From JASJAR01 sp038530285 (GTDB lineage: Bacteria > Pseudomonadota > Alphaproteobacteria > Rhodobacterales > Rhodobacteraceae), in contig JBCBCY010000008.1 of assembly GCA_038530285.1 (NCBI GenBank), positions 1 to 64,000 of the forward strand: a DNA stretch of 64,000 nt, written 5' to 3'. This document shows, piece after piece, positions 52,440 through 60,677 of this stretch (position 1 is the stretch's first letter; each line of letters starts with the position of its first letter). A model generated the notes under the pieces. The model was not told the origin of the DNA. It searched no databases and saw only the letters and a list, made by a program, of their open reading frames with translations. The position numbers and the translations under genes are program-made.

Positions 52440-55001
52440 ATGCAGGTTTCATTGACTCTTTCGGAAGTGTTGGATGACGGCGATCTCGCCTTCGGCACAG
52501 GCTTGCGCGACGCAATCGTTTACGAAGCAAACGGGCGTACATTTGTCTATCTTGTTGGTGGCACAGGCAGTGGTCTCACCGCGCTGGAGGTGACGTCCAA
52601 CGGTACGCTGAGTGTTGTCGACGAGATGCCCTTGTCCGGCAGTTTCACACCGGGGGTTGAGCCGCGCTTGACGCTTGGGTCCATTGATGGGGCGCCAACG
52701 CTTGTCTTGTCCGGGCAAGCCGGCGCGATAGCCCGGTCCGTTCAGATTCAGTCCGATGGCAGCTTTGGAACGGCTGGTGTGTTGACCGGGGACCCCACCG
52801 CATTGGTTCAACCAAGTCTGGTCGCGGGACCCGATGGCACATACTTGGTGTCAGCTGCGTCAAACGGCTTGCAAAGCTTCTCGGTCCTCAATGGCTCTGA
52901 TCTGGCACCAGCTGGCAGTTTGGCTGATACCGCCGATACCCTGCTTGCGGATGTGTCAGATACGGTGGCGTTGCGCGTTGCGGGGGCGGATTATGTTGCC
53001 GTGGTCTCCGCGACCGAACCGGGCGTGTCGATTGTATCGGTCGGCGCCGGCGGGGCGCTCACTTTGCACGGTGACATAGGCGCCGCAGACGGTCTTGGGC
53101 TGGGCGGCGCGTCAGCCGTCGTCGCCACTGAGGTGGTGGGGCGCAGCTACCTGATCGTGGCGGGTTCGGGGTCCTCAAGTCTGTCCGTGGTAGAGGTTTC
53201 AGAGGGTGGCATTGCCGTTCTTCGCGATCATGTCGTCGACACCCTGGATACCCGATTTCAAGCGGTTGAGGCTTTGGCAACAACAGTTTTCTTAGGGCGA
53301 ACCTTTGTCGCTGCGGGCGGGGCCGATGACGGGGTCACCCTGTTTGAACTGGCCCCGGGCGGACGATTGATTGAGCTTGCCAGTCTATCAGACAGTGTTT
53401 CAACGACATTGGCGGATGTTTCCGCGCTTGCGATCACAGGACGCGGAACGTCCATCGAAGTTGTGGTTGCAAGCCTGTCAGAAAGCGGTCTTTCGCGGTT
53501 CAGTGTCGATGTGAGCACCCTTGGTACAGCGTTGGTGGCCGCAGATACCGGTGAGTCTCTGGCCGGCGGCACGGGCGATGATGTGATCGCGGGCGCCTTG
53601 GCATCCGATGCGCTTGATGGCGGCGCAGGTGACGACATTGTGATCGATGGCGGTGGGTCTGATACGCTCACCGGCGGCACGGGCGCGGATTTGTTCGTTC
53701 TGCAGGCCGACGGTCAAATCGATACGATCACCGATTTTGAACCTGGCGTTGATGCCCTTGATCTGTCGGATTTTGCGCTTTTGTACCATCCGTCGCAATT
53801 GACCGCCGTCGCGCAAAGTTGGGGCGTCAAACTGTCATGGAAATCCGAGGTGATCGACATTTACCGCGCGGGTGGCGGATCAATTGATATTTCGGCGTGG
53901 ACGGCGGCGGATATTCTTAACCTTGATCGCCCGCAGTTTTTGCCCATCTCGCAGGTCCTGTCGGGTGACAGCGGGGCCAATGTGTTGCGCGGTGGTGAAG
54001 GCGCGGACACGATTTTGGGCGATGGTGATGCGGACACGCTTTTCGGTGAAGGCGGAGATGACCTGGTCGAAGCGGGAACGGGAAACGACGACGTTTCTGG
54101 CGGCTTCGGTGATGACCATCTTTATGGAGACGCCGGGTTTGACACGGTTGATGGCGGGGCAGGGTTTGACACCCTTTGGGGTGGGGCGCAGGCAGATATG
54201 CTTTCGGGTGGCTCGGATGATGACGTGCTTTATGGCGAGGGTGGCGTCGACAATATATTCGGCGACGGGGGCGACGACGTTGGTTTTGGCGGGACCGAGA
54301 ATGATCGACTCTTCGGTGGTGACGGCGACGATACGCTTTACGGGGATGCGCAAGAAGATCGCCTTTTTGGCGAAGCGGGTGCAGATCTGTTGTTCGGTGG
54401 CGCAGGATTTGACCGTCTAGAGGGCGGTTCCGGCAATGACACCCTTTTTGGTGGCAATCAGGCTGACAATCTTCTTGGAAATTCTGAAGACGATTTGCTT
54501 TACGGCGAAGGAGGCTTCGACCGGCTTTTTGGCGGTCCTGGAAACGATACTCTTTTCGCGGGCGATGGGCCGGACGCCCTGTTTGGCGATGCCAATGATG
54601 ATACGCTCAGCGGCGGGTCAGATGATGATCGATTGTTCGGTGGGACAGGGAACGATCTGATTGAGGGTGATGGTGACAATGATCTTCTTTACGGAGGGGC
54701 CGGTTTCGATACGCTTATGGGCGGTGCGGGCAACGACACGCTTGAAGGGAACTTCAACGCCGACACGTTTGTCTTTGCCGACGGCGGTGGCGCCGACGTG
54801 ATCACGGACTTCGATTTGCCAAACGCGTTTGAGAAGATCGACGTCTCAGGTCTGACGGCGATTGGCGATTTTGCCGATCTTATTGCCAATCACGCCGTTC
54901 AATCAGGTGCCGACGCCGTCATTTCGGACGGCGCGGGCACCACAATCACGCTTCTGGGTATTTCGATCGGCGACCTGACAAGTGACGATTTCATTTTCTA
55001 G
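52440..55001 (+). CDS. RTX calcium-binding protein with propeller-like N-terminal repeats
   Basis: 853 residues, no Sec signal, as expected for type I secretion. Residues about 15-365 hold about seven repeats of ~50 residues with strands ending in a G-rich turn (FVYLVGGTGSGLTALEV, YVAVVSATEPGVSIV, YLIVAGSGSSSLSVVEV), suggesting a beta-propeller. Nonapeptide GGxGxDxxx blocks follow at about 375-400 and 510-775, split by an FALLYHPSQLT-containing segment. The C-terminal 60 residues closely match those of the M10 protease opposite, ending DDFIF. No HlyB/HlyD genes are here. Confidence 0.85.
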   Translation: MQVSLTLSEVLDDGDLAFGTGLRDAIVYEANGRTFVYLVGGTGSGLTALEVTSNGTLSVVDEMPLSGSFTPGVEPRLTLGSIDGAPTLVLSGQAGAIARSVQIQSDGSFGTAGVLTGDPTALVQPSLVAGPDGTYLVSAASNGLQSFSVLNGSDLAPAGSLADTADTLLADVSDTVALRVAGADYVAVVSATEPGVSIVSVGAGGALTLHGDIGAADGLGLGGASAVVATEVVGRSYLIVAGSGSSSLSVVEVSEGGIAVLRDHVVDTLDTRFQAVEALATTVFLGRTFVAAGGADDGVTLFELAPGGRLIELASLSDSVSTTLADVSALAITGRGTSIEVVVASLSESGLSRFSVDVSTLGTALVAADTGESLAGGTGDDVIAGALASDALDGGAGDDIVIDGGGSDTLTGGTGADLFVLQADGQIDTITDFEPGVDALDLSDFALLYHPSQLTAVAQSWGVKLSWKSEVIDIYRAGGGSIDISAWTAADILNLDRPQFLPISQVLSGDSGANVLRGGEGADTILGDGDADTLFGEGGDDLVEAGTGNDDVSGGFGDDHLYGDAGFDTVDGGAGFDTLWGGAQADMLSGGSDDDVLYGEGGVDNIFGDGGDDVGFGGTENDRLFGGDGDDTLYGDAQEDRLFGEAGADLLFGGAGFDRLEGGSGNDTLFGGNQADNLLGNSEDDLLYGEGGFDRLFGGPGNDTLFAGDGPDALFGDANDDTLSGGSDDDRLFGGTGNDLIEGDGDNDLLYGGAGFDTLMGGAGNDTLEGNFNADTFVFADGGGADVITDFDLPNAFEKIDVSGLTAIGDFADLIANHAVQSGADAVISDGAGTTITLLGISIGDLTSDDFIF

Positions 55002-55021
55002 ACTAGGCGTTAGGCATATGG

Positions 55022-56986
55022 TCAGAAGATGAAATCATCGCTGCCAAGATCGGCCAGGAGCACATTGTTCAGCGTGATTGAATTTCCACCGCCGGTGTCG
55101 ACGACCACGGCCGATCCGGACTGAGACATGTGATTGCCCGACAGGTCGGCGAAGTCTGTGATCTCGGAAATACCCGTCAGATCGATTTTCTCGAACGTAT
55201 TGAGCGCTTCAAAATCATTGATGATGTCGTCCCCATGGCCGTCTTCAAACACGAAGGTATCGGCATTGAAATTGCCGGCGATCGTATCGTTTCCGGTCCC
55301 GCCGTTGATGGTGTCGAACCCGGCATCGCCGCGCATGACATCTGCGCCCGCGCCGCCATTGACGAGATCATTGCCTTCGCCCGCAAAGAAGCGATCGTCG
55401 TCATCGCCGCCCCAGAGGGTGTCATTGCCGGTCTCGCCGAATAGCCCATCCGGGCCGGTGCCGCCCCACAGCACGTCATCCCCGCTGCCACCAAACAGGC
55501 GGTCGAACCCGGCTTCGCCAAAGAGTTCGTCGTCGTCATCGCCGCCAAACAGATTGTCGGCCTGGTTGCCGCCGTAGATTGTGTCGTTTCCACTATTGCC
55601 ATTCAGCGTGTCGAACCCGGCATCACCGAAGATCAGATCGTTGCCGCTTCCACCATCGATACTGTCTTCTTGTGCGCCACCGCCAAGCTCGTCATTCCCG
55701 TCGGCGCCTTCGATGATGTCATCGCCGCCGCCGCCATAGAAACGGTCGTCTCCCGCGCCGGCCTGCATGAAATCGTCACCGTTTTCGCCCCACCCGACGT
55801 CATTGTTGTCCCCGCCGTAAAGCGCGTCGTTGCCAATGCCGCCGAACAGCCGGTCGTTGCCAGCTTCGCCGTAAAGCACATCGTTGCCGTCTTGGCCGAA
55901 CAAATTGTCAGCCTGCGCGCCGCCCCAAAGATTGTCGGACCCTTCGCCCCCTTCGAGCGTATCAAAGCCACCGTCGCCCCAAGCATCGTCGTTGCCGTTG
56001 CCAAGGGATATGACGTTATTGGCCGCGTTGCCCTGGACCCAGTCGTCGCCATTACCCAATGTTGCGTTTTCAATGACCGCGCCGCGCGCAACGATCAGGT
56101 TGCCGGTCAGGCCGTTGACGTCTGAAATGGTTTCCTCGCGCAGATCAAGCCTTTGGTCCGCGCCTTCGGGGGACAGATCAATCAGGTCGGTGCCACCGCC
56201 ATCGTAAAGGGTGATCGCCGTCGGGCTGGTCCAGCCCAGCCAGCCGTCCAGAAATGTGCCGGTGTTGCCGCCATTTCCATAGACGGTGTTGCCGGTGTTT
56301 GCATTGGTCACGCCATAGATGTTCTGGATTGCGATGATGTCGGCGACCATCGGCGTCAGGGCAAAGGCGTAGCTTGCATCGATCGACGAGTTTTCGAACT
56401 GGTCGAAGTAACTCATCACGCTGGATTGCCAACTGTCGTTCGAATAATGGTTGTCGACACCGTAGGTTGCGCCGCCGTTGTAATCGCCGGCATGGCCCAG
56501 GCCCAGAGCATGTCCCACCTCATGGACAAAGGTTTGAAACACGTAGCTGTCCGTGCGGCTGCCACCCCCCGCCCAGGTGGATGATACGTTGATGAACGCG
56601 CTGTTGATTGTGTTGCCTGACGTGCTGTAGCTGGCGAATGCACCGCTGGAATTGTCGTCAAACGTGATCTGGCTGGTGCCGGTCTGTTCGACAAAATTCA
56701 GACCGGTGACCATCGCCCAGGCATCCATCGCGTCGCGGGCCACATCCTGGCGCGCGGAGGTCAGTCCGGTGACGTTGAATGTGATTGTTCCGCCGGTGGA
56801 GACATCAAACGAGCGACCGCCGCCATAAGGCACCCAAAAATCGTCGGTCAGCTGGGCGGCGATTTCATCATAGGTAAAGGCTTCGGTCGAATTGGCGACC
56901 TCGCCGGCTGAGTTGCTTTGCAAATCGTCGTAAGTACACTCAGGCACATACGCGTAGAAATCGGCACAGATCGTGCACATCGGCAT
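55022..56986 (-). CDS. Serralysin-type M10 metalloprotease with RTX repeats
   Basis: 654 residues from ATG 56986; longer extension to 57064 lacks support. Seen: zinc motif HEVGHALGLGH (155-165), Met-turn SVMSYFDQ with Met191 and Tyr193, nonapeptide calcium repeats from about 360 to 580, and a C-terminal type I secretion-like region ending DDFIF. The starting MPMCTICADF has no signal peptide. It is probably secreted and degrades proteins at the cell surface. Convergent with the RTX protein at 52440-55001 with 20 bases between stops. Confidence 0.9.
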   Translation of the reverse strand: MPMCTICADFYAYVPECTYDDLQSNSAGEVANSTEAFTYDEIAAQLTDDFWVPYGGGRSFDVSTGGTITFNVTGLTSARQDVARDAMDAWAMVTGLNFVEQTGTSQITFDDNSSGAFASYSTSGNTINSAFINVSSTWAGGGSRTDSYVFQTFVHEVGHALGLGHAGDYNGGATYGVDNHYSNDSWQSSVMSYFDQFENSSIDASYAFALTPMVADIIAIQNIYGVTNANTGNTVYGNGGNTGTFLDGWLGWTSPTAITLYDGGGTDLIDLSPEGADQRLDLREETISDVNGLTGNLIVARGAVIENATLGNGDDWVQGNAANNVISLGNGNDDAWGDGGFDTLEGGEGSDNLWGGAQADNLFGQDGNDVLYGEAGNDRLFGGIGNDALYGGDNNDVGWGENGDDFMQAGAGDDRFYGGGGDDIIEGADGNDELGGGAQEDSIDGGSGNDLIFGDAGFDTLNGNSGNDTIYGGNQADNLFGGDDDDELFGEAGFDRLFGGSGDDVLWGGTGPDGLFGETGNDTLWGGDDDDRFFAGEGNDLVNGGAGADVMRGDAGFDTINGGTGNDTIAGNFNADTFVFEDGHGDDIINDFEALNTFEKIDLTGISEITDFADLSGNHMSQSGSAVVVDTGGGNSITLNNVLLADLGSDDFIF

Positions 56987-57087
56987 CACCCCGCAAGTTA
57001 GGCTTCTTTGCGCGTTAATCGGTGCCAAGCGTCCCTCAACGCCTGCCACTACGCACAGGACCACGCGGCAGGGCTTAAACAGGTCCC

Positions 57088-57142
57088 GTTACCGCCGCCC
57101 TAAAGGCCGCGGTACAGATTCCTAAATTTGTAAGTGTTTACA
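57088..57142. promoter_or_regulatory. LacI-type operator fragments upstream of the M10 protease gene
   Basis: TGTAAGTGTTTACA at 57129-57142, an inverted repeat with 5-base arms overlapping the lacI stop, and GTTACCGC at 57088-57095, which equals the left eight bases of the site before lacI. Both lie 100-160 bases before the protease start, so control by the adjacent LacI-family protein is inferred. Confidence 0.35.
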
Positions 57143-58178
57143 GACGCTTTCGCGTCAGCGTATCGCCGAGCTCAAGCGTTGGCGTCAATTCCACCCGCTC
57201 GGCTTCAATGGTTTCGGCCCCGGCGGCACGTTCTGAAATGATGCGCGCTGCGTCTTGCCCGGTTTGATATCGGCAGGCTTCCATCGTTGCCAGCCGCTTG
57301 GGAAACCCTTTCAACAGGTCCAACCCGTTGAAGCCCGCCAGCCCGATTTGTCCGGGAATGTCGATGCCCTGTTCGATGCAGTAAAGAAGCCCGCCGGCGC
57401 CAATAAGGTCATTGGAATAATAAATGAAATCGAGATCGGGCGTGCGTTCAAGCAAAGCCGCCGTCAGCTCGCGCCCTTTCACCAGTGCTGATCCGCCCGA
57501 GTAGAATTCGTGATCGACAATTTCCATCCCGTCCTTGGCCAGCGCTTCTGTAAAGCCTTCGAACCGTTTGCGGGCGCGGTGATCAAGCGGCATTTTGGTG
57601 CCGATGAACGCCACGCGCTGATAACCGGCCCGTACGATCGCCCGGGCCATCTCACGGCCCGCGCGGCGGTGCGAAATACCCACAACGGAATCAATGGGCG
57701 TGCCGTCGGTGTCCATAATCTCAACCACTGGCACACCGGCACTTGCCAGCATCGCACGGCTGGCTTCTGAATGCTCTAACCCCGCGACAATCACACCTGA
57801 CGGCCGCCATGACAGCATTTCAAACAGGACCTTTTCTTCCTTCTCGGGCTTGTAGTCCGTAATCCCCACCACCGGTTGCAGCGGCGTGCCTTCCAGAACC
57901 TCGGTGATGCCGGTCATGACTTGCGGAAAAACAAGGTTTGACATCGACGGGATGATAACTGCGACCAGGTTCACCCGACTGGAGGCCAGGGCGCCTGCGA
58001 TCTTGTTGGGCACATAGCCAAGCGTCTTGGCCGCGTGCAGGACCTTTTCGCGCGTGGCGTCTGAGACATCGCCGCGGTTGCGCAACACGCGACTGACGGT
58101 CATTTCTGACACACCAGAGGCTTCGGACACATCTCTCAGCGTGAGAGGGCGGCGGTTCTTTACGCTATCGTCAGACAT
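57138..58178 (-). CDS. LacI-family transcriptional regulator
   Basis: 346 residues from ATG 58178. Seen: N-terminal HTH with TLRDVSEASGVSEMTVSRVL (residues 13-32), the hinge helix with LASSRVNLVAVI, and a periplasmic-binding-fold effector domain (about 70-340; PSGVIVAGLEH, DFIYYSNDLIGAGGLLYC). The HTH sequence resembles the gluconate-type LacI subfamily. Its ligand is unknown and no sugar transporter adjoins it. A likely operator precedes the start. It reads towards the M10 protease on the same strand. Confidence 0.93.
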   Translation of the reverse strand: MSDDSVKNRRPLTLRDVSEASGVSEMTVSRVLRNRGDVSDATREKVLHAAKTLGYVPNKIAGALASSRVNLVAVIIPSMSNLVFPQVMTGITEVLEGTPLQPVVGITDYKPEKEEKVLFEMLSWRPSGVIVAGLEHSEASRAMLASAGVPVVEIMDTDGTPIDSVVGISHRRAGREMARAIVRAGYQRVAFIGTKMPLDHRARKRFEGFTEALAKDGMEIVDHEFYSGGSALVKGRELTAALLERTPDLDFIYYSNDLIGAGGLLYCIEQGIDIPGQIGLAGFNGLDLLKGFPKRLATMEACRYQTGQDAARIISERAAGAETIEAERVELTPTLELGDTLTRKRL

Positions 58179-58187
58179 GGACACAGG

Positions 58188-58199
58188 GTTACCGCTAAC
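58188..58199. promoter_or_regulatory. Candidate LacI-type auto-operator
   Basis: GTTACCGCTAAC has arms GTTA/TAAC around a CCGC centre, nine bases upstream of the lacI start. It resembles the GTTACCGGTAAC-type site of gluconate-responsive LacI proteins, suggesting autoregulation. Confidence 0.6.
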
Positions 58200-58274
58200 G
58201 ACTTCAAAGGCAAGGCGTAACGCCCAGACCCTGGGTTGATTGCGCGCGCCTTTCCGGCCAAAACCGATGCAAGC

Positions 58275-58351
58275 GGCCCCGTGGCTCAACTGGATAGAGC
58301 AGCCCCCTCCTAAGGGGCAGGTTGCAGGTTCGAATCCTGCCGGGGTCGCCA
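58275..58351 (+). tRNA. tRNA-Arg (anticodon CCT)
   Basis: 77 bases with encoded CCA. Acceptor GGCCCCG pairs with CGGGGTC (one G-U), D-arm GCTCAACTGGATAGAGC, anticodon stem GCCCC/GGGGC with loop CTCCTAA, T-arm GGTTCGAATCC. Anticodon CCT decodes AGG, hence arginine. Confidence 0.97.
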
Positions 58352-58552
58352 TGTGTTCAATCAAGGGCGCGCCGGGCCAAGGCAGACATGGCGGAACGCC
58401 GCTGATTGGGGCGCTGCAGCATGTCGATATTGGACGTCACGGGTCTTTGGTGGTTTGTGGCATGCGGGGCGTGGAGGTGAGACATCACCAAGACAGTCGT
58501 ATTCGCGTTCGACCTGACCGAAGCGTCGCAGATCCGGCGCATCGCGTCTCTT

Positions 58553-59647
58553 TTGCAATTGGGCCACCAAGTGACGTCGCTGTCGTTCAGGCGTGGCAAC
58601 ATGGCGACGGACTTTGTGCCGACCTGGCCGAACGTTGATCTTGGCCATATGCCCAATCAGCAATTTCTGAAGCGAATTATGTGCCTCCTGCGGGCCTTGC
58701 CGCGCGTGGTTCTGAACATCGGGGCCCTGCGGGACGCAGATATTCTGATCGCGCGGAACTTTGATCTTCTGGTGCTGGCCTGGTTTGCGCGGGTCTGCCT
58801 GATCGGGCGGCGCCCAAAGCTGATCTACGAATGCCTTGATATCCACAGCCTTTTTACGGGCACCGGCGCGGTGTCGCGACTGATGCGATGGCTTGAACGC
58901 GCCTTGTTGCGCAAGATTGACCTTTTGTGGGTCTCCTCGCCCGGGTTCATCCGGTGCTATTTTGAGCCCGTGCAGGGCTATCGTGGGCCCCATGCCCTGC
59001 TCGAGAATAAACTGTGGTTCGATGGTCCGTCGCCGCCACGGCCTGACAGGCGCGACCGGGGTGCCGGGCGCCCGGTCACCATCGGTTGGGTCGGATCGAT
59101 CCGCTGTCAGGCCAGTCTTGATCTCCTCACCGGCCTGGCCGAACGCCTCGGCGACGCCGTTCAGATTGCGATCCACGGCAATATCCATCGTCATGCGGTT
59201 CCGGATTTTGACCAGGCCATCGGCCGGTTCGACACAATCACATACCACGGGCCCTACACCTACCCTGACGATCTTGGACGGGTCTACGCAGACTGCGACG
59301 CGGTTTGGGCGCAAGACCTTTGGCAAAGGGGCGGCAATTCCGACTGGCTGTTGCCGAACCGGATTTACGAAGCCAGCTGGTTTGGATGTCCGTCAATCGC
59401 GGTGTCAGACACCGAGACGGGGCGCAGGGTCGAAAGTGCGGGGCTGGGGTTTACGATTGCTCAGCCGACGCCTGACGCCCTGGCAAACCTGGTGCGGGAT
59501 CTCACGCGGGATCGTCTGGCGGCAGCGTCGAGGCGTCTTTTGACCATGCCGGACCGTGCCTTCCGCCTTGACGTGGATGATGTTGCCCAGGCCCTGGCCG
59601 CGGTCGATGCCCACCCGGAGATTCGGCTTTCGCTGTCCAAACCGTGA
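58553..59647 (+). CDS. Glycosyltransferase (GT4-like) with uncertain start
   Basis: 364 residues from a TTG at 58553. Seen: VYADCDAVWAQDLW, LLPNRIYEASWFGCPSIAVSD and GLGFTI, the donor-binding C-terminal half of a GT-B enzyme. The frame is open back to 58481 and reads through a GT-like strand (KTVVFAFDLTEASQIRRIASLL), so the true N-terminus is probably upstream. A perfect GGAGGTGAG at 58473-58481 precedes an in-frame ATC at 58484; there is no ATG, GTG or TTG between. Possible non-canonical start, or base error. Follows tRNA-Arg in the surface-polysaccharide region. Confidence 0.78.
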   Translation: MQLGHQVTSLSFRRGNMATDFVPTWPNVDLGHMPNQQFLKRIMCLLRALPRVVLNIGALRDADILIARNFDLLVLAWFARVCLIGRRPKLIYECLDIHSLFTGTGAVSRLMRWLERALLRKIDLLWVSSPGFIRCYFEPVQGYRGPHALLENKLWFDGPSPPRPDRRDRGAGRPVTIGWVGSIRCQASLDLLTGLAERLGDAVQIAIHGNIHRHAVPDFDQAIGRFDTITYHGPYTYPDDLGRVYADCDAVWAQDLWQRGGNSDWLLPNRIYEASWFGCPSIAVSDTETGRRVESAGLGFTIAQPTPDALANLVRDLTRDRLAAASRRLLTMPDRAFRLDVDDVAQALAAVDAHPEIRLSLSKP

Positions 59648-59956
59648 ACCACAGCGGCGTTTAAACAGGTTTCTGGCAGAGCAAGTTTCCATCGCGCCCA
59701 AAACTTCGGCAGAGCGGCACAGGTTGTATTCACGCCAGGACATCAACACATCCTACCGTATATTGCGTATACCACGCAAAAGCTTCCTTACATGTAGTGG
59801 ATTTTAGAAAAATTCGGGTTGAACACCGGGCGTATTGTTTCGGCACTGCGGCAGAAATTCGCCCATTTTGCCACGCTGCAGCATTAAGGTGCTGGCCGTG
59901 CCGCGCGACACGCGACATATCGGAAGGACGTGGGGGCTCCCGTGGGAGCCAAGCAA
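59648..59956. other. 309-base gene-free region before the ExoY-like gene
   Basis: Contains no convincing open frame. It has an AT-rich stretch near 59750-59800, a GGCAGAGC repeated near 59678 and 59711, and the inverted repeat at 59935-59950. It most likely holds the promoter of the ExoY-flippase-pyruvyltransferase operon; no clear -35/-10 pair was fixed. Confidence 0.5.
59935..59950 (+). promoter_or_regulatory. Hairpin over the ribosome-binding site of the ExoY-like gene
   Basis: GGCTCCC (59935-59941), 2-base centre GT, GGGAGCC (59944-59950). The 3' arm contains the GGGAG that precedes ATG 59957, so RNA pairing would mask it. Confidence 0.45.
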
Positions 59957-60667
59957 ATGGGCAACGCCAAAGCTGCCGTCCATACTGAGTGCTTAGCGAG
60001 TTTCGATCATTCCCAAATCGCGCCGGAACACGGCGCTGCAATGAAGCGTCACCCGATCGGGGGCGTCGCCAAACGTGCGGTCGATCTGGTCTGCGCGGTT
60101 GGGCTTTTCATCATCCTTTTTCCATTGTGGCTGATGGTGGCTGTCGCTGTGCGCATGTCTTCGCCGGGGCCGGTGTTTTATGGCCATGAACGCATCGGGT
60201 TCGGGGGTGTTGCATTCCGCTGCTGGAAATTTCGCACCATGGTCACGAACGGTGATGCCGTGTTGGCGACCTATTTCGAGCGCCACCCCGAGGCGCGCGA
60301 GGAATGGGAGCGGGACCGCAAACTGAAATCAGACCCAAGGGTCACACGGTTCGGTCACATCCTGCGCAAAACCTCGGTCGATGAGCTGCCGCAGCTGTTA
60401 AACGTCATTCTGGGCGAAATGAGCCTGGTGGGTCCGCGCCCGGTGGTGGCGGATGAACTTGAACGCTATGGCCCTGACGTGCCGTCCTATCTGGCCGCGC
60501 GGCCCGGGATCACCGGCCTTTGGCAGACCAGCGGGCGCAGCGACACAACCTATGATCAGCGTGTGACCCTCGACCGGCGCTATGCCACGGAATGGAGCTT
60601 TGCGATGGATCTTTGGATCCTTCTCAAGACAGTGCCTGCGGTCCTTGCCGCGCGCGGTTCATGCTGA
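59957..60667 (+). CDS. ExoY-like undecaprenyl-phosphate sugar-1-phosphate transferase
   Basis: 236 residues from ATG 59957; GTG 59930 is an alternative. Seen: membrane helix at about 40-62, polyisoprenyl glycosylphosphotransferase motifs RMSSPGPVFYGHERIG, FRCWKFRTMV, and KTSVDELPQLLNVI, with MSLVGPRPVV and PGITGLWQ(T)SGR. It starts a polysaccharide by moving a sugar phosphate onto undecaprenyl phosphate at the inner membrane. Its ten-residue gap to the flippase suggests a common operon. Confidence 0.92.
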   Translation: MGNAKAAVHTECLASFDHSQIAPEHGAAMKRHPIGGVAKRAVDLVCAVGLFIILFPLWLMVAVAVRMSSPGPVFYGHERIGFGGVAFRCWKFRTMVTNGDAVLATYFERHPEAREEWERDRKLKSDPRVTRFGHILRKTSVDELPQLLNVILGEMSLVGPRPVVADELERYGPDVPSYLAARPGITGLWQTSGRSDTTYDQRVTLDRRYATEWSFAMDLWILLKTVPAVLAARGSC

Positions 60668-60677
60668 CGGGGCCGAT

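Noticed and set aside
53970..54900. Regular DNA repeats that could be taken for a CRISPR array
   Set aside because: They are in frame and encode GGxGxDxxx calcium-binding repeats; no conserved repeat with unique spacers.
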